This document shows positions 18,186 to 27,060 of a DNA stretch of 64,000 nucleotides, in pieces; position 1 is the stretch's first letter; every line of letters begins with the position of its first letter. Where the stretch lies: NCBI RefSeq assembly GCF_015694465.1, contig NZ_JADQDO010000012.1:1-64000 (forward strand), given 5' to 3'. Below the pieces are notes generated by a model, which was not told the DNA's origin, did not search any database, and was given only the letters and a program-made list of their open reading frames with translations. The position numbers and the translations under genes were made by a program. The stretch comes from Microvirga alba. Its GTDB lineage: Bacteria > Pseudomonadota > Alphaproteobacteria > Rhizobiales > Beijerinckiaceae.

Positions 18186-19697
18186 ATGTCACGATCAAGT
18201 TTATGGCTGGCTTGCGCCGTAGCGTGGCCGATCACCCTCGCGATGCCGCAGGCGGCGAATGCCGGACCAAAAGACATGGTCGTGGTGCATTACCGGTTGC
18301 CCGCCTCGGCTTATGCGATGGAGACCGCCGACACCTATGTCCTAATGCGTGCGGGCTGCCTTGAGACGCTCACCAAATACGCGAAGGACGGGCGCCTTGC
18401 GCCATCGCTTGCGGAATCCTGGACGCAGATTGACGACAACAGCTGGGACTTCAAGATCCGTCCTAACGTGAAGTTCCAGGACGGGACGAGCCTCAACGCC
18501 GAGGCGGTCGCCGCAAGCCTCAATCATGTCTTGAAGGCGACAACGCCGCCACGCGGTTTCACGCCAGCTGAAATTTCGAGCATTACCATCGTCGATTCGA
18601 TGACACTGCGCATCTCAACTCCCACAGCCGTGCAGTTGCTCCCTTATCGTCTCGCTGGGCCAAGTACGGGCATTCTGTCTCAAGCGGCCTATCGCCCTGA
18701 CGGTATCAATATCATCGGCACATGCACTGGGCCGTTCACCATCGCAAAAGAAAACCCCAAGCAATCGCTGCAACTCGTGCGCAACGACAATTATTGGGGC
18801 AATAAGGCAAAGCTCACCTCGATCGACTTCCGCTTTATCAGTGATGGCGGTACGCGCGTTGCACAACTCAGAAGCGGCGAGGCGCACCTCGTGATGGGCA
18901 TTCCCGCCGCCAATGCACAGACATTGAAGAGCAATAAGAATCTTCGGGTCGTCACTACGACACTGCCGCGCACGACGAAGCTCGTGGTCAACAACAGCCG
19001 CGAACCTTACAAGGATGTCCGAGTGCGGCAGGCACTGCAGTACGCGATTAATCGCGACGAGATCGCTATGGGCGTGTTCGAAGGTTTCGCCACACCGGCT
19101 ATCGGACCATTCGGTCCTGGCCAGCCCTGGAGTTATGGCGACGAGAGGGCGATCCCCTACGATCCTGAGAAAGCGAAGACGCTGCTTAAAGAGGCGGGTG
19201 TAGATCCCGCGAAGCTCAAGCTCGAGTTGATGGCCTACACCGATCGCGCAGAGCTCCCCGTCCTCGCGACCGTGATTCAGGCTCAACTCAAGAAGATCGG
19301 CGTCAATGCCGACGTGAAGGTCGCCAACTGGCCCGCTATCGAGCCGAATTTCCGCGCAGGAACATTCGATACCGGTCTCCTGTCACGCAGCGCCGTTACC
19401 GACATGTCCGATCCATCGGGCTATCTCATCGCGGATTACTCCTGCGACGGCAGCTACAATCTTGGCAAGGTTTGCGACCCCAAGATCGACAAAGACATCA
19501 AGGATGCCATGGCGATCAAGGATGATGCCGAACGTAACAAGCGCTACCGCGCCATCGCTGAGGAACTCCAAGCCAAGGCAGTGGCGGTCTACCTCGTGCA
19601 CGAGCAGCAGATCGACGGCATGAGTCAACGCGTTCGCAATTTCGATCTCGATCAACTAGGCTACTACCTCGTCACCGAGGAACTTGACCTCGAATGA
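18186..19697 (+). CDS. Periplasmic substrate-binding protein of a dipeptide/oligopeptide-type ABC importer
   Basis: 503 residues of the SBP_bac_5 family. A Sec signal peptide with cleavage expected after QAANA (about residue 26) exports it. Family features: LAPSLAESWTQIDDNSWDFKIRPNVKFQDG near the N terminus (given here only as the start of that region, about residues 70-100), and later RQALQYAINRDEI and YDPEKAKTLLKEAG. The start has an AAGGGAG site seven bases upstream. First gene of a complete importer (binding protein, two permeases, two ATPases). Family ligands include peptides, opines, nickel and glutathione. Confidence 0.92.
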   Translation: MSRSSLWLACAVAWPITLAMPQAANAGPKDMVVVHYRLPASAYAMETADTYVLMRAGCLETLTKYAKDGRLAPSLAESWTQIDDNSWDFKIRPNVKFQDGTSLNAEAVAASLNHVLKATTPPRGFTPAEISSITIVDSMTLRISTPTAVQLLPYRLAGPSTGILSQAAYRPDGINIIGTCTGPFTIAKENPKQSLQLVRNDNYWGNKAKLTSIDFRFISDGGTRVAQLRSGEAHLVMGIPAANAQTLKSNKNLRVVTTTLPRTTKLVVNNSREPYKDVRVRQALQYAINRDEIAMGVFEGFATPAIGPFGPGQPWSYGDERAIPYDPEKAKTLLKEAGVDPAKLKLELMAYTDRAELPVLATVIQAQLKKIGVNADVKVANWPAIEPNFRAGTFDTGLLSRSAVTDMSDPSGYLIADYSCDGSYNLGKVCDPKIDKDIKDAMAIKDDAERNKRYRAIAEELQAKAVAVYLVHEQQIDGMSQRVRNFDLDQLGYYLVTEELDLE

Positions 19698-19705
19698 TCG
19701 TAGGA

Positions 19706-19735
19706 CGCGCGGCGGGGCCTGCGATCCGCCGCGCG
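19706..19735 (+). promoter_or_regulatory. Stable intercistronic hairpin after the binding-protein gene
   Basis: CGCGCGGCGG and CCGCCGCGCG form a perfect ten-pair GC stem with a ten-base loop, starting nine bases after the binding-protein stop. No T-run follows. Such structures between a binding-protein gene and its permease genes typically protect the upstream message or cut read-through, giving an excess of binding protein. Function here is inferred. Confidence 0.7.
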
Positions 19736-19829
19736 ATCAACGATCCGGCCTATGAGCCGGGCGTGAATACAGCGAGGGGATGGATCCCTAAGTGTGACGG
19801 CACATCGCCGTCGGTCCCTCCAGGAGAGA

Positions 19830-20792
19830 ATGGATGCGATCGTTATGAACGTTTTCGTCGCCAAGAAGTTCGTGATCGTCCTTATCACGCTACTCATCGT
19901 TTCTATCCTTGCCTTCCTCGTTCCCTATGTCGGCAGTGACGATCCTGCTCGGGCGATCCTGCGCGCGAGAACTGTCGATGATGCGCTTGACCCCGCGGCG
20001 ATCGAGGCGCTACGGGCCGAACTCGGGCTCAACCGCTCCCTCATTGCGCAATATCTTGGCTGGCTCTGGCGAGCGCTCCACCTTGATTTCGGATATTCCT
20101 TCGCGACCCGCACAGCCGTCGATGTCATGTTCGTCCAGGCCCTCAAGGTGACGTCGCTTCTCGCGATCTCGGCCCTCATCCTCGCCATGGTTATTGCAGT
20201 GCCCCTCGGCACCATCGCGGCAATGCGTCCCGCCCGTATGTTTGATAACGCGGTGACCGTATTTACCCAGACGCTCATCGCAATTCCGGAATATTGGGCC
20301 GGCCCGCTTCTCGTCCTCTTCTTCTCTATCCATATGGGGTGGCTGCCCTCTGCGGGTTGGCGCGATTTCAACTCGACGATCCTTCCCGTTGTCGTCCTGT
20401 CGCTTCGCCCCATCGCCTATTTCACACAGGTCTCCCGGTCCGCAATGGTGGAGGTGCTGCGCGCACCGTATATTGGCGCTGCCCGCGGACGGGGCCTCAC
20501 AGCGAGCCAAACGCTGGTGCGGCACGGTCTGCGCAACGGCATGCTCCCGGTCATCACGATGTTCTCGCTTTGGTTGACCAGCCTTCTCGGCGGCTCCGTT
20601 GTGGTCGAGGTCATCTTCGGCATCCCGGGAATGGGGTGGCTCCTCTACGACGCCGTCCTCAACAACGACGCGCCGCTCATCCAGGCCAGCATCGTTTTTA
20701 TCGTCGCGCTCGCTGCCCTGATCAACACGATCACCGATATCGGCTACGCGCTCCTCAATCCATCGGTGAGGCTCACCCATGACAAGGCTTGA
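19830..20792 (+). CDS. ABC importer permease, DppB type
   Basis: About 320 residues, inner-membrane permease with a first membrane helix (about residues 12-32), a periplasmic loop and then five more helices. The EAA loop is visible around ARGRGLTASQTLVRHGLRNG, and the C-terminal motif GGSVVVEVIFGIPGMGWLLYD is typical of DppB/OppB. I take the ATG at 19,830 (AGGAG just before it); the in-frame ATG at 19,845 is an alternative. It overlaps the next permease gene by 14 bases. Confidence 0.9.
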   Translation: MDAIVMNVFVAKKFVIVLITLLIVSILAFLVPYVGSDDPARAILRARTVDDALDPAAIEALRAELGLNRSLIAQYLGWLWRALHLDFGYSFATRTAVDVMFVQALKVTSLLAISALILAMVIAVPLGTIAAMRPARMFDNAVTVFTQTLIAIPEYWAGPLLVLFFSIHMGWLPSAGWRDFNSTILPVVVLSLRPIAYFTQVSRSAMVEVLRAPYIGAARGRGLTASQTLVRHGLRNGMLPVITMFSLWLTSLLGGSVVVEVIFGIPGMGWLLYDAVLNNDAPLIQASIVFIVALAALINTITDIGYALLNPSVRLTHDKA

Positions 20793-21702
20793 CGCCGACC
20801 TCGGCCACATTCGCGCAGCGAATCCCCGCCGCGGTATCCGCTCCTGGACCCTCATCTCAACGCGGATCTTCCGCGTGCACTGGATGCTGCTTATCGGCGC
20901 GGCCATCTTCTCAACGATCGCGCTTACGCTCCTCGTCACGCCATGGATCGCCCCGTTCGATCCATCCTCGCAGAATATCTTGAAGCGGCTTGCCTCGCCG
21001 AGCGCGGCCCATTGGTTCGGCACTGATCAGCTTGGTCGCGATGTGTTCACACGCGTTCTCTACGGTGGCCGCTTCTCAGTGGCCATGGCAGCAATTACGC
21101 TCATCCTGTGTGCAGTCGTCGGCACCATTATTGGCGCGATCAGCGCGCGGGCAGGCGGCGCGGCAGACGAACTGCTGATGCGCCTCGTCGATCTGCTCGT
21201 CGCCTTCCCGGATGTCGTGATCGCGCTTTTCCTGATCTCGGTCTTCGGCCCCGGTTACGGCACGCTCATCGTTGCGCTCACCATCACCGGCTGGACACCC
21301 TTCGCCCGGCTCATGCGCGGCCTCACACTCGAGGTTAATACGAAGGAATACATCGAGGCGGCGGAAGCGTTGGGCTGCTCGCGGTGGTTTATCATCTTCA
21401 GACACATCATTCCCAACACACTGGGACCGATCTTCGCGATTTCCTTTTTGCGCTTCGGCCACAAACTGATCACCGTGGGTGCTCTGTCATTTCTCGGTCT
21501 CGGCGTGCAGCCGCCGAATAGCGATTGGGGCGCCATGCTTGCAGATGCGCGCAATTTTATGGATCGCATGCCCTGGCTGATGATCACGCCCGGCCTCGCG
21601 GTCTTCATCACAGCGCTCAGCGTGACGCTGATCGGCAAAGGCATCGAACTCGAGCGCAACAGGGGAAGAGACGAGAACGCTTCGTCCCCTTACTTGAAAT
21701 GA
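20779..21702 (+). CDS. ABC importer permease, DppC type
   Basis: 307 residues with an N-terminal helix (about 35-57), the WFGTDQLGRDVFTRVLYGGR motif that marks DppC/OppC permeases, and the EAA loop EAAEALGCSRWFIIFRHIIP. The C terminus has the conserved SFLGLGVQPPNSDWG. It pairs with the DppB-type subunit, whose gene it overlaps, to form the channel of the importer. Confidence 0.92.
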   Translation: MTRLDADLGHIRAANPRRGIRSWTLISTRIFRVHWMLLIGAAIFSTIALTLLVTPWIAPFDPSSQNILKRLASPSAAHWFGTDQLGRDVFTRVLYGGRFSVAMAAITLILCAVVGTIIGAISARAGGAADELLMRLVDLLVAFPDVVIALFLISVFGPGYGTLIVALTITGWTPFARLMRGLTLEVNTKEYIEAAEALGCSRWFIIFRHIIPNTLGPIFAISFLRFGHKLITVGALSFLGLGVQPPNSDWGAMLADARNFMDRMPWLMITPGLAVFITALSVTLIGKGIELERNRGRDENASSPYLK

Positions 21703-21742
21703 AACGGCGTTACTTTGCTGCGCGCAAGTTGGAGTGTATGCG

Positions 21743-22792
21743 ATGACGAGCATCGTCCTCAATGCGAAGAAGGAGGTGGGCGCGGTGCAGCTCGCTGAGC
21801 CAATCCTCGACATCCGCAATCTCAACGTCGGATTCGCGCGTAACCGCCTCATCGCAATCGACGCGCTCGACCTCACGGTCCGCCGTGGCGAAATCGTCGC
21901 GTTGGTTGGGGAGTCCGGCTCCGGGAAAAGTATGACCGCGCTTACAGCGATGCGGCTTCTACCCGTTGGGGCCGGGATCATCTCCGGCGAGGTGCGGGTC
22001 CATGGCCGCGACCTTCTCGCACTACCGCCCAGCGCCATGAATGCCGTACGCGGTCGCGAGATCGCTATGCTCTACCAGCAGCCGAAGATCATGCTAGACC
22101 CGACCGCGACCATCGGCCGTCAGATCGCCGAGCCGCTTCAGATTCATCGCGGCCTTTCGCTCAAGGATGCATGGCCTCATGTGATCGAGGCACTGCGCGA
22201 TGTCGGAATTCCGGAGCCCGAGCGGCGCGCCATGTCCTACGCCCATCAACTTTCGGGCGGCATGGCGCAGCGCGTGATGATCGCGGCAGCCCTCAGCGCC
22301 TCGCCCGACATCCTCATCGCGGACGAGCCGACAACAGCACTCGACGTCACGGTGCAGGCGCAGATCCTGAAGCTTCTCGTGCGCAAGCGTGACGAAGCCT
22401 CGCTCGCGGTCCTGCTTATCACCCACGACCTCATGGTCGTCTCGGCCATCGCCGACCGTGTCGCCGTCATGTATGCCGGCCGCATCGTCGAGGAGGGCGA
22501 GACCCGTGCCGTTCTGCGCTCGCCCCGACATCCCTACACCCAGGCGCTGCTGCGCTCATCGCTGTTGGCAGCGGAGGAAGACGGCCGACTCTACGCAATT
22601 CCCGGCAGCGCGTCTGCCGCACGCGGCCTGTCCTGCGGCTGCCGTTACCATCCGCGCTGTCAGGCGGCCCGGAGCCTCGGGATCGAGGAGCGGTGCCGAT
22701 CGCAGGAACCATCATTGTCAACTGCATCGGCATCGCCAGGTCATCAGAGCCGCTGTTGGGGCGTGCAAGTCACGGCAGGAGGCATGCAATGA
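21743..22792 (+). CDS. ABC importer ATPase, DppD type
   Basis: About 349 residues. Walker A GESGSGKS, signature LSGGMAQRV, Walker B ILIADEPTTALDV and the oligopeptide-ATPase C-terminal Cys-rich region (CGCRYHPRC) are all present; in relatives these cysteines bind an iron-sulfur cluster or metal. Start chosen at the ATG 8 bases after GGAG; a GTG three codons earlier is in frame. The stop overlaps the DppF start as ATGA. Confidence 0.92.
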   Translation: MTSIVLNAKKEVGAVQLAEPILDIRNLNVGFARNRLIAIDALDLTVRRGEIVALVGESGSGKSMTALTAMRLLPVGAGIISGEVRVHGRDLLALPPSAMNAVRGREIAMLYQQPKIMLDPTATIGRQIAEPLQIHRGLSLKDAWPHVIEALRDVGIPEPERRAMSYAHQLSGGMAQRVMIAAALSASPDILIADEPTTALDVTVQAQILKLLVRKRDEASLAVLLITHDLMVVSAIADRVAVMYAGRIVEEGETRAVLRSPRHPYTQALLRSSLLAAEEDGRLYAIPGSASAARGLSCGCRYHPRCQAARSLGIEERCRSQEPSLSTASASPGHQSRCWGVQVTAGGMQ

Positions 22793-23820
22793 ACATGATT
22801 GATACCAGCCTCGCCAACCACAGAGCGAATCCTTGCCCGGCCACACCGATGCTGAGCGTTGACGATCTCGTTAAGCATTTTCGTATCCGCGGCCGTCTCG
22901 GGCGCCAGGATCTCGTTCGCTCCGTGGACGGTGTTTCGCTTGACGTGATGCCAGGAGAGGTCTTCGGCATTGTGGGCGAATCCGGTTGCGGAAAGAGCAC
23001 ACTCGCCCGCGCCATTCTGAAACTGACACCGGTCGACGACGGACGCGTTCTCTTCGAGGGAACCGATCTCGCGACTCTTTCGGGTGCCCGGCTAAAATCG
23101 TTCCGGCGCAACGTTCAGATCGTCTTCCAGGACCCCTATGCGGCGCTCGATCCGCGTATGACCATCGAGCAAAGTCTGATGGCGCCCCTATCGCAACATC
23201 GGATCGGTACGCCCGCCGAACGCAATGCCGCCATTGTTGCGATGCTGCACGAGGTCGGCCTCGATGAGACTTTCCTCCCGCGCAAGCCAAGCGAATGCTC
23301 GGGTGGTCAGCTCCAGCGCGTCGTCATCGCCCGGGCCCTGTTGCTCAAACCACGCCTTCTCATCTGTGACGAGCCGACCTCGGCACTCGATGCATCGATC
23401 CGGGCGCAGATCCTGAATCTCCTGATGGATCTGAAATCGCGCTTTGGCCTGACGATGATCATGATCTCGCATGATCTGCGCGTGGTGCGCTACATCTGCG
23501 ACCGAGTCGCGGTCATGTATCTCGGCAAGGTCGTCGAACTCGCCTCGCGAGACGTCGTGTTCTCGAATCCCGCACATCCGTATACAAAGGCTCTCATCGC
23601 GGCCTCGATGCTTGACAGCGAGGAAGTGGGCGGATTGCCGGAAGTGCCCGAAGGCGAGACGCCGAGTCCGATCCGCCCCCCCTCAGGCTGCCGATTCCAC
23701 CCCCGTTGTTCACGCCGCGAGGCTCTGTGCGGGCAGCTTCCTCCGCGTCTCGACACTGTCGGCGGCGCCCATTGGGCCGCCTGCCACTTTCCGCAGTCCG
23801 GTCGCAAGCCCGAAGTATAG
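22789..23820 (+). CDS. ABC importer ATPase, DppF type
   Basis: About 343 residues, the second nucleotide-binding subunit. Walker A GESGCGKS, Q-loop VFQDPYAALDPRM, signature ECSGGQLQRV, Walker [15 protein letters not shown], then a C-terminal CRFHPRC region as in other oligopeptide ATPases. GGAGG lies six bases before the ATG. Last gene of the importer; a GC hairpin follows. Confidence 0.93.
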   Translation: MNMIDTSLANHRANPCPATPMLSVDDLVKHFRIRGRLGRQDLVRSVDGVSLDVMPGEVFGIVGESGCGKSTLARAILKLTPVDDGRVLFEGTDLATLSGARLKSFRRNVQIVFQDPYAALDPRMTIEQSLMAPLSQHRIGTPAERNAAIVAMLHEVGLDETFLPRKPSECSGGQLQRVVIARALLLKPRLLICDEPTSALDASIRAQILNLLMDLKSRFGLTMIMISHDLRVVRYICDRVAVMYLGKVVELASRDVVFSNPAHPYTKALIAASMLDSEEVGGLPEVPEGETPSPIRPPSGCRFHPRCSRREALCGQLPPRLDTVGGAHWAACHFPQSGRKPEV

Positions 23821-23851
23821 GCGCCCGAGCCTCAATGAGCCCGGACCCTGG

Positions 23852-23877
23852 CGGGCGCGCATCGAAACACGCGCCCG
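23852..23877. terminator. Hairpin between convergent genes, possible bidirectional terminator
   Basis: CGGGCGCG and CGCGCCCG form an eight-pair stem with a ten-base loop. It sits in the 63-bp space between the convergent importer operon and ureohydrolase gene. There is no U-tract, so intrinsic termination is uncertain. Confidence 0.5.
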
Positions 23878-23883
23878 TGAGGA

Positions 23884-24930
23884 TTACATTCTTTTCTTGG
23901 CGATCGCTGTGGTGGCGAGACACAACAGTTCGAACAGGACCTGCGCCCCGGCCTGGGCGGTATTGGACGTCGCGTCGTATTGTGGCGCGACTTCCACGAC
24001 ATCGCCACCGATCATATCGATCCCGTTTAGGCCTCTGAGCAGTTCGAGAACTTCGCGTGGCTGCAGGCCGCCGATCTCCGGCGTGCCTGTTCCAGGCGCA
24101 AACCCTGGATCGAGGCTGTCGATGTCGAACGAAATGTAGGTGGGTCCATCACCGACGATCTTGCGCGCCTCTTCGATGATGCGGGGAATGCCGAGACGCG
24201 GCACGTCTTCGGCATGGATTACGGTCATGCCCGACACCTTAGAGAATTCCCACAAATAGTCGGCGCCACCGCGGATCCCGATCTGGATCGTGCGTTCGGG
24301 ATCCAACGTCCCTTCGAGCACAGCCTGCCTGAACGGCCCACCGTGGTGGAATTTCGAGCCCTCGTAGTTGCCGCCGGTATCGCAATGGGCATCGATATGA
24401 ATCATGCCGACTGGACGGTCCTTGCCGAGTGCCGCGAGAATGCCACGGCTGATCGAATGGTCGCCACCGACTGACAGCGGCAGAACTCCAGCCGAAGCCA
24501 CCATGCGGTAAAAGTCTTCGATGTCCTGGTGGCAGGATTCGAGACTGAACCGGCTGCGGAATGGCACATCGCCGACATCCGCCACTCGGCAGTCAGCCAT
24601 CGGTGTCATGCGCAGGACATGGTGATAAGGGCCGACACGCTCGATCGCCCGTACCGCCCGCGGCCCGAGCCGGGAGCCCGCGCGATTGGTAACACCGAGG
24701 TCCATCGGCACGCCGATCAGGGCAATGTCGAGACCATGCAGGTCATCTCCTCCAGCCGCCGACCGGAATGGTGCATCAAGAAAAGTCGCCGGATCGGCAA
24801 AGGGCCATTTGCGGCGATCGCTCTCCGCGAATTGCAGGCTGGCGGCTTTTCTAAAATCAGGATCGTCAATATCGCCTCCGGCCGCATCGGCGTAACGGGC
24901 CCGCAAGGCGGCTAGTTTTTCTGCGCTCAT
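23884..24930 (-). CDS. Agmatinase/guanidino-acid ureohydrolase (arginase superfamily)
   Basis: About 348 residues. The binuclear manganese site is visible in order: GGDHSIS, then HIDAHCDT, and SFDIDSLDPGFAPGTGTPE. Family members hydrolyse agmatine, guanidinobutyrate, guanidinopropionate or similar compounds to urea and an amine; they cannot be told apart here. The ATG at 24,930 has GAGGAG nine bases upstream; the frame is open 39 codons beyond it without homology. It follows the deacetylase gene by 13 bases, so the two form one operon, divergent from a LysR gene. Confidence 0.92.
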   Translation of the reverse strand: MSAEKLAALRARYADAAGGDIDDPDFRKAASLQFAESDRRKWPFADPATFLDAPFRSAAGGDDLHGLDIALIGVPMDLGVTNRAGSRLGPRAVRAIERVGPYHHVLRMTPMADCRVADVGDVPFRSRFSLESCHQDIEDFYRMVASAGVLPLSVGGDHSISRGILAALGKDRPVGMIHIDAHCDTGGNYEGSKFHHGGPFRQAVLEGTLDPERTIQIGIRGGADYLWEFSKVSGMTVIHAEDVPRLGIPRIIEEARKIVGDGPTYISFDIDSLDPGFAPGTGTPEIGGLQPREVLELLRGLNGIDMIGGDVVEVAPQYDATSNTAQAGAQVLFELLCLATTAIAKKRM

Positions 24931-24943
24931 ATGTCCAGTCTCC

Positions 24944-25828
24944 TCACTCAACGTCGCAAGTCTTTTGACCCGCAGCTTCATGCGTCGCGAAATGCTCGGC
25001 GATTTCAGCTCCCGTCGCGATCCAGACATCGTCATAAGCACGCACATAGGTCAGGAACTGATCCAGGATGCGGATACGCATCGGTCGACCGCTCACCTGA
25101 GGATGCATGACCATGGTGGTGACGCCACCCCATTCCCGGGTCTGGTCGAATTCGTCTTTCCAGATGTTGAGCACATCCTCGCGTCCGAATAGGGCGCGCG
25201 AGCCGGTCCGGTGGGTCATCCCGAAATTCCAATCGTCGAAACTGAAATTGACCGGAATCTCGATGGGACCGGCTCCTCCTGGCAACACATGCCGATAGGG
25301 GCGGATATCGTCACGCCAGGAGCTGGAGTACTGGATGCCGCGACTGACCAACAGCTCCAGCAATTCGGTGTAACTCTCTCCTCCAGGAGCGCGATAGCCC
25401 CTGGGGGTGACTCCAAGCACGCGCTTCAGCGCTTCAAGGCCCCGATCGACTTCTTCAATCATCACATCCATGTTGCCCGGCTCTGGGCGCAGGTGAAGAT
25501 AGCCGTGATGTCCAATTTCGTGACCATCGGCGAGGATTGCCTCGCACATGGCCGGATGCGCCTCAACCGTCCAGCCCGTCACGAAGAAGGTTGCCTTGAC
25601 CTCATGTCGCGACAATACTTCAAGCAGTTTGGGAACGCCGACACGCGCCTCGTAGCCGCCGTAGGACATGGTAACGAGACGGTCTGTATTCTTCCGGTCC
25701 ATGCCGATCCATACTGATTCCGCATCAACATCGAAACCGGTGAAGAGGACAGTTTTCTTGCTGTCAGGCCAGGGAAATTCCGGTGCGAGCGGGGCTAGAT
25801 TGGCGGGACGTGGCACTAGGGTCTGCAT
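24944..25828 (-). CDS. NodB-type polysaccharide deacetylase-like hydrolase (PuuE/allantoinase-like)
   Basis: About 294 residues with a NodB homology domain: FDVDAE (metal Asp region) near residue 33, KATFFVTGWTVE, GHEIGHHGYLH with the two metal histidines, and GYRAPGGES. The overall pattern is that of the PuuE/HpPgdA group, which has amidase-like members acting on small cyclic or linear amides as well as on glycans. No signal peptide, so it is cytoplasmic and probably not a cell-wall enzyme. An AAAGAG site precedes the ATG. First gene of the operon with the ureohydrolase, which suggests a nitrogen-release pathway (inference). Confidence 0.85.
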   Translation of the reverse strand: MQTLVPRPANLAPLAPEFPWPDSKKTVLFTGFDVDAESVWIGMDRKNTDRLVTMSYGGYEARVGVPKLLEVLSRHEVKATFFVTGWTVEAHPAMCEAILADGHEIGHHGYLHLRPEPGNMDVMIEEVDRGLEALKRVLGVTPRGYRAPGGESYTELLELLVSRGIQYSSSWRDDIRPYRHVLPGGAGPIEIPVNFSFDDWNFGMTHRTGSRALFGREDVLNIWKDEFDQTREWGGVTTMVMHPQVSGRPMRIRILDQFLTYVRAYDDVWIATGAEIAEHFATHEAAGQKTCDVE

Positions 25829-26025
25829 GGGCTCTTTTCTCTTGATGGGTTGTTGCGGAGCGCGGTTGATGATAGTGCGGCGATTTGCGTCCTCGCTAAC
25901 GTGGGGAAGCACGGCTGACCTTGAGATTGCACACTGGAACGACCGGGCTCCGCTATCGCGACTCGACCATGCGGTGTCCATTGGCCTCGGAGATCGAGCG
26001 CAATCACCTTATCTTGCGGTTCAAA

Positions 26026-26943
26026 ATGCGGCTGACAGATACTGACCTTCGCCTCCTAAGGGTGTTCTCGACCATTGTTCAGTGTGGTGGCTTCTCCAAA
26101 GCCCAGACCATTCTCAATGTGAGCCAGCCGACGATCTCCAATCAGATTTCTGCTTTGGAGCGGCGTCTAGGTTTTCGTCTTTGCGATAGAGGTCGGTCAG
26201 GATTCCGCCTCACGCTGAAAGGCGAGGAAACCTACCGCGCAGCGCAACAGCTGTTCGCCTCGATCGAAACCTTCCAGAACGAGACGACTTCACTGCAGCA
26301 GGTCCTGCTAGGGGAACTCCGGCTTGGCATTGCAGATGGTCTCTTATGTGATGAAAATCCCTATGTTGAACCGATCATCACGAGTTTTTCACGACAGGCG
26401 CCCGATGTTCGTTTGAGCGTGATGAATGCCGATCCCCCCCAACTCGAGCAAAGACTCAATGAATCGCGCCTCGATGTCGTCATCGGCGATTTTAACGAGC
26501 CTGAACTGTATTTTGGGCGGAACCTTTATACGGAGGAGCATCGTCTCTACGCCGTTCCGCACCATCCCCTGTGCGCGAACGAGACGCCTCATCTGGAAGA
26601 CGTGCTCGGCGCACGTGTCATTAGACGGGGTTACTCCGACCCAAAGGAGGCGCGCTGTCTCAGTGGCACGAACGCCGCCGCTGTCGTTAATACGGCGGAA
26701 GCGGCGATCACGCTGATCCTTACCGGCAATTTCGTCGGCTTTCTGCCAGAGCATCTGGCCGAACGCTGGGTGGCCTCCGGCCGCATGCAGGCGGTGAACC
26801 TGCCGGAGATGAGGTTCGAGAGGAAAATTACGATCTATCGTCGTCATAACCGAAAGATGTCCCGCTTGGTCCGCGCGTTTCTCGCCTGCGTCGATGAAAC
26901 CATGCTAATGCTCTCGAAGGACGCGGCTGTCGCGCGCGGATGA
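26026..26943 (+). CDS. LysR-family transcriptional regulator
   Basis: About 305 residues. The N-terminal winged helix-turn-helix (about residues 5-62) includes GGFSKAQTILNVSQPTISNQ and LGFRLCDRG; the rest is the periplasmic-binding-like co-inducer domain. Divergent from the deacetylase/ureohydrolase operon, the classic LysR arrangement, so it likely controls that operon from the shared 200-bp region. In-frame ATGs at 25,969 and a TTG at 25,921 would lengthen the protein; I chose the start next to the domain. The next operon converges on it. Confidence 0.88.
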   Translation: MRLTDTDLRLLRVFSTIVQCGGFSKAQTILNVSQPTISNQISALERRLGFRLCDRGRSGFRLTLKGEETYRAAQQLFASIETFQNETTSLQQVLLGELRLGIADGLLCDENPYVEPIITSFSRQAPDVRLSVMNADPPQLEQRLNESRLDVVIGDFNEPELYFGRNLYTEEHRLYAVPHHPLCANETPHLEDVLGARVIRRGYSDPKEARCLSGTNAAAVVNTAEAAITLILTGNFVGFLPEHLAERWVASGRMQAVNLPEMRFERKITIYRRHNRKMSRLVRAFLACVDETMLMLSKDAAVARG

Positions 26944-27027
26944 CGCGGCAATGACCGCGCCAGGATGAGGAAGCCGGATGAGTGGTCATCCTCCGTCACG
27001 GTACACTGAGGGTCCAGTTCGAAGTTC

Positions 27028-27047
27028 GACCGCGACCTCACGCGGTC
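27028..27047. terminator. Hairpin between convergent operons
   Basis: GACCGCG and CGCGGTC pair perfectly around a six-base loop in the 117-bp gap between the LysR gene and the DUF3830-like operon. A smaller stem, GGATGA/TCATCC with a four-base loop, lies at 26,976-26,991. Neither has a T-run. Confidence 0.5.
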
Positions 27048-27060
27048 AGCTCGTGGGCCT

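Noticed and set aside
20010..21023. 337-codon frame opposite the two Dpp-type permease genes
   Set aside because: Antisense shadow of membrane proteins, with no start site or family signal.
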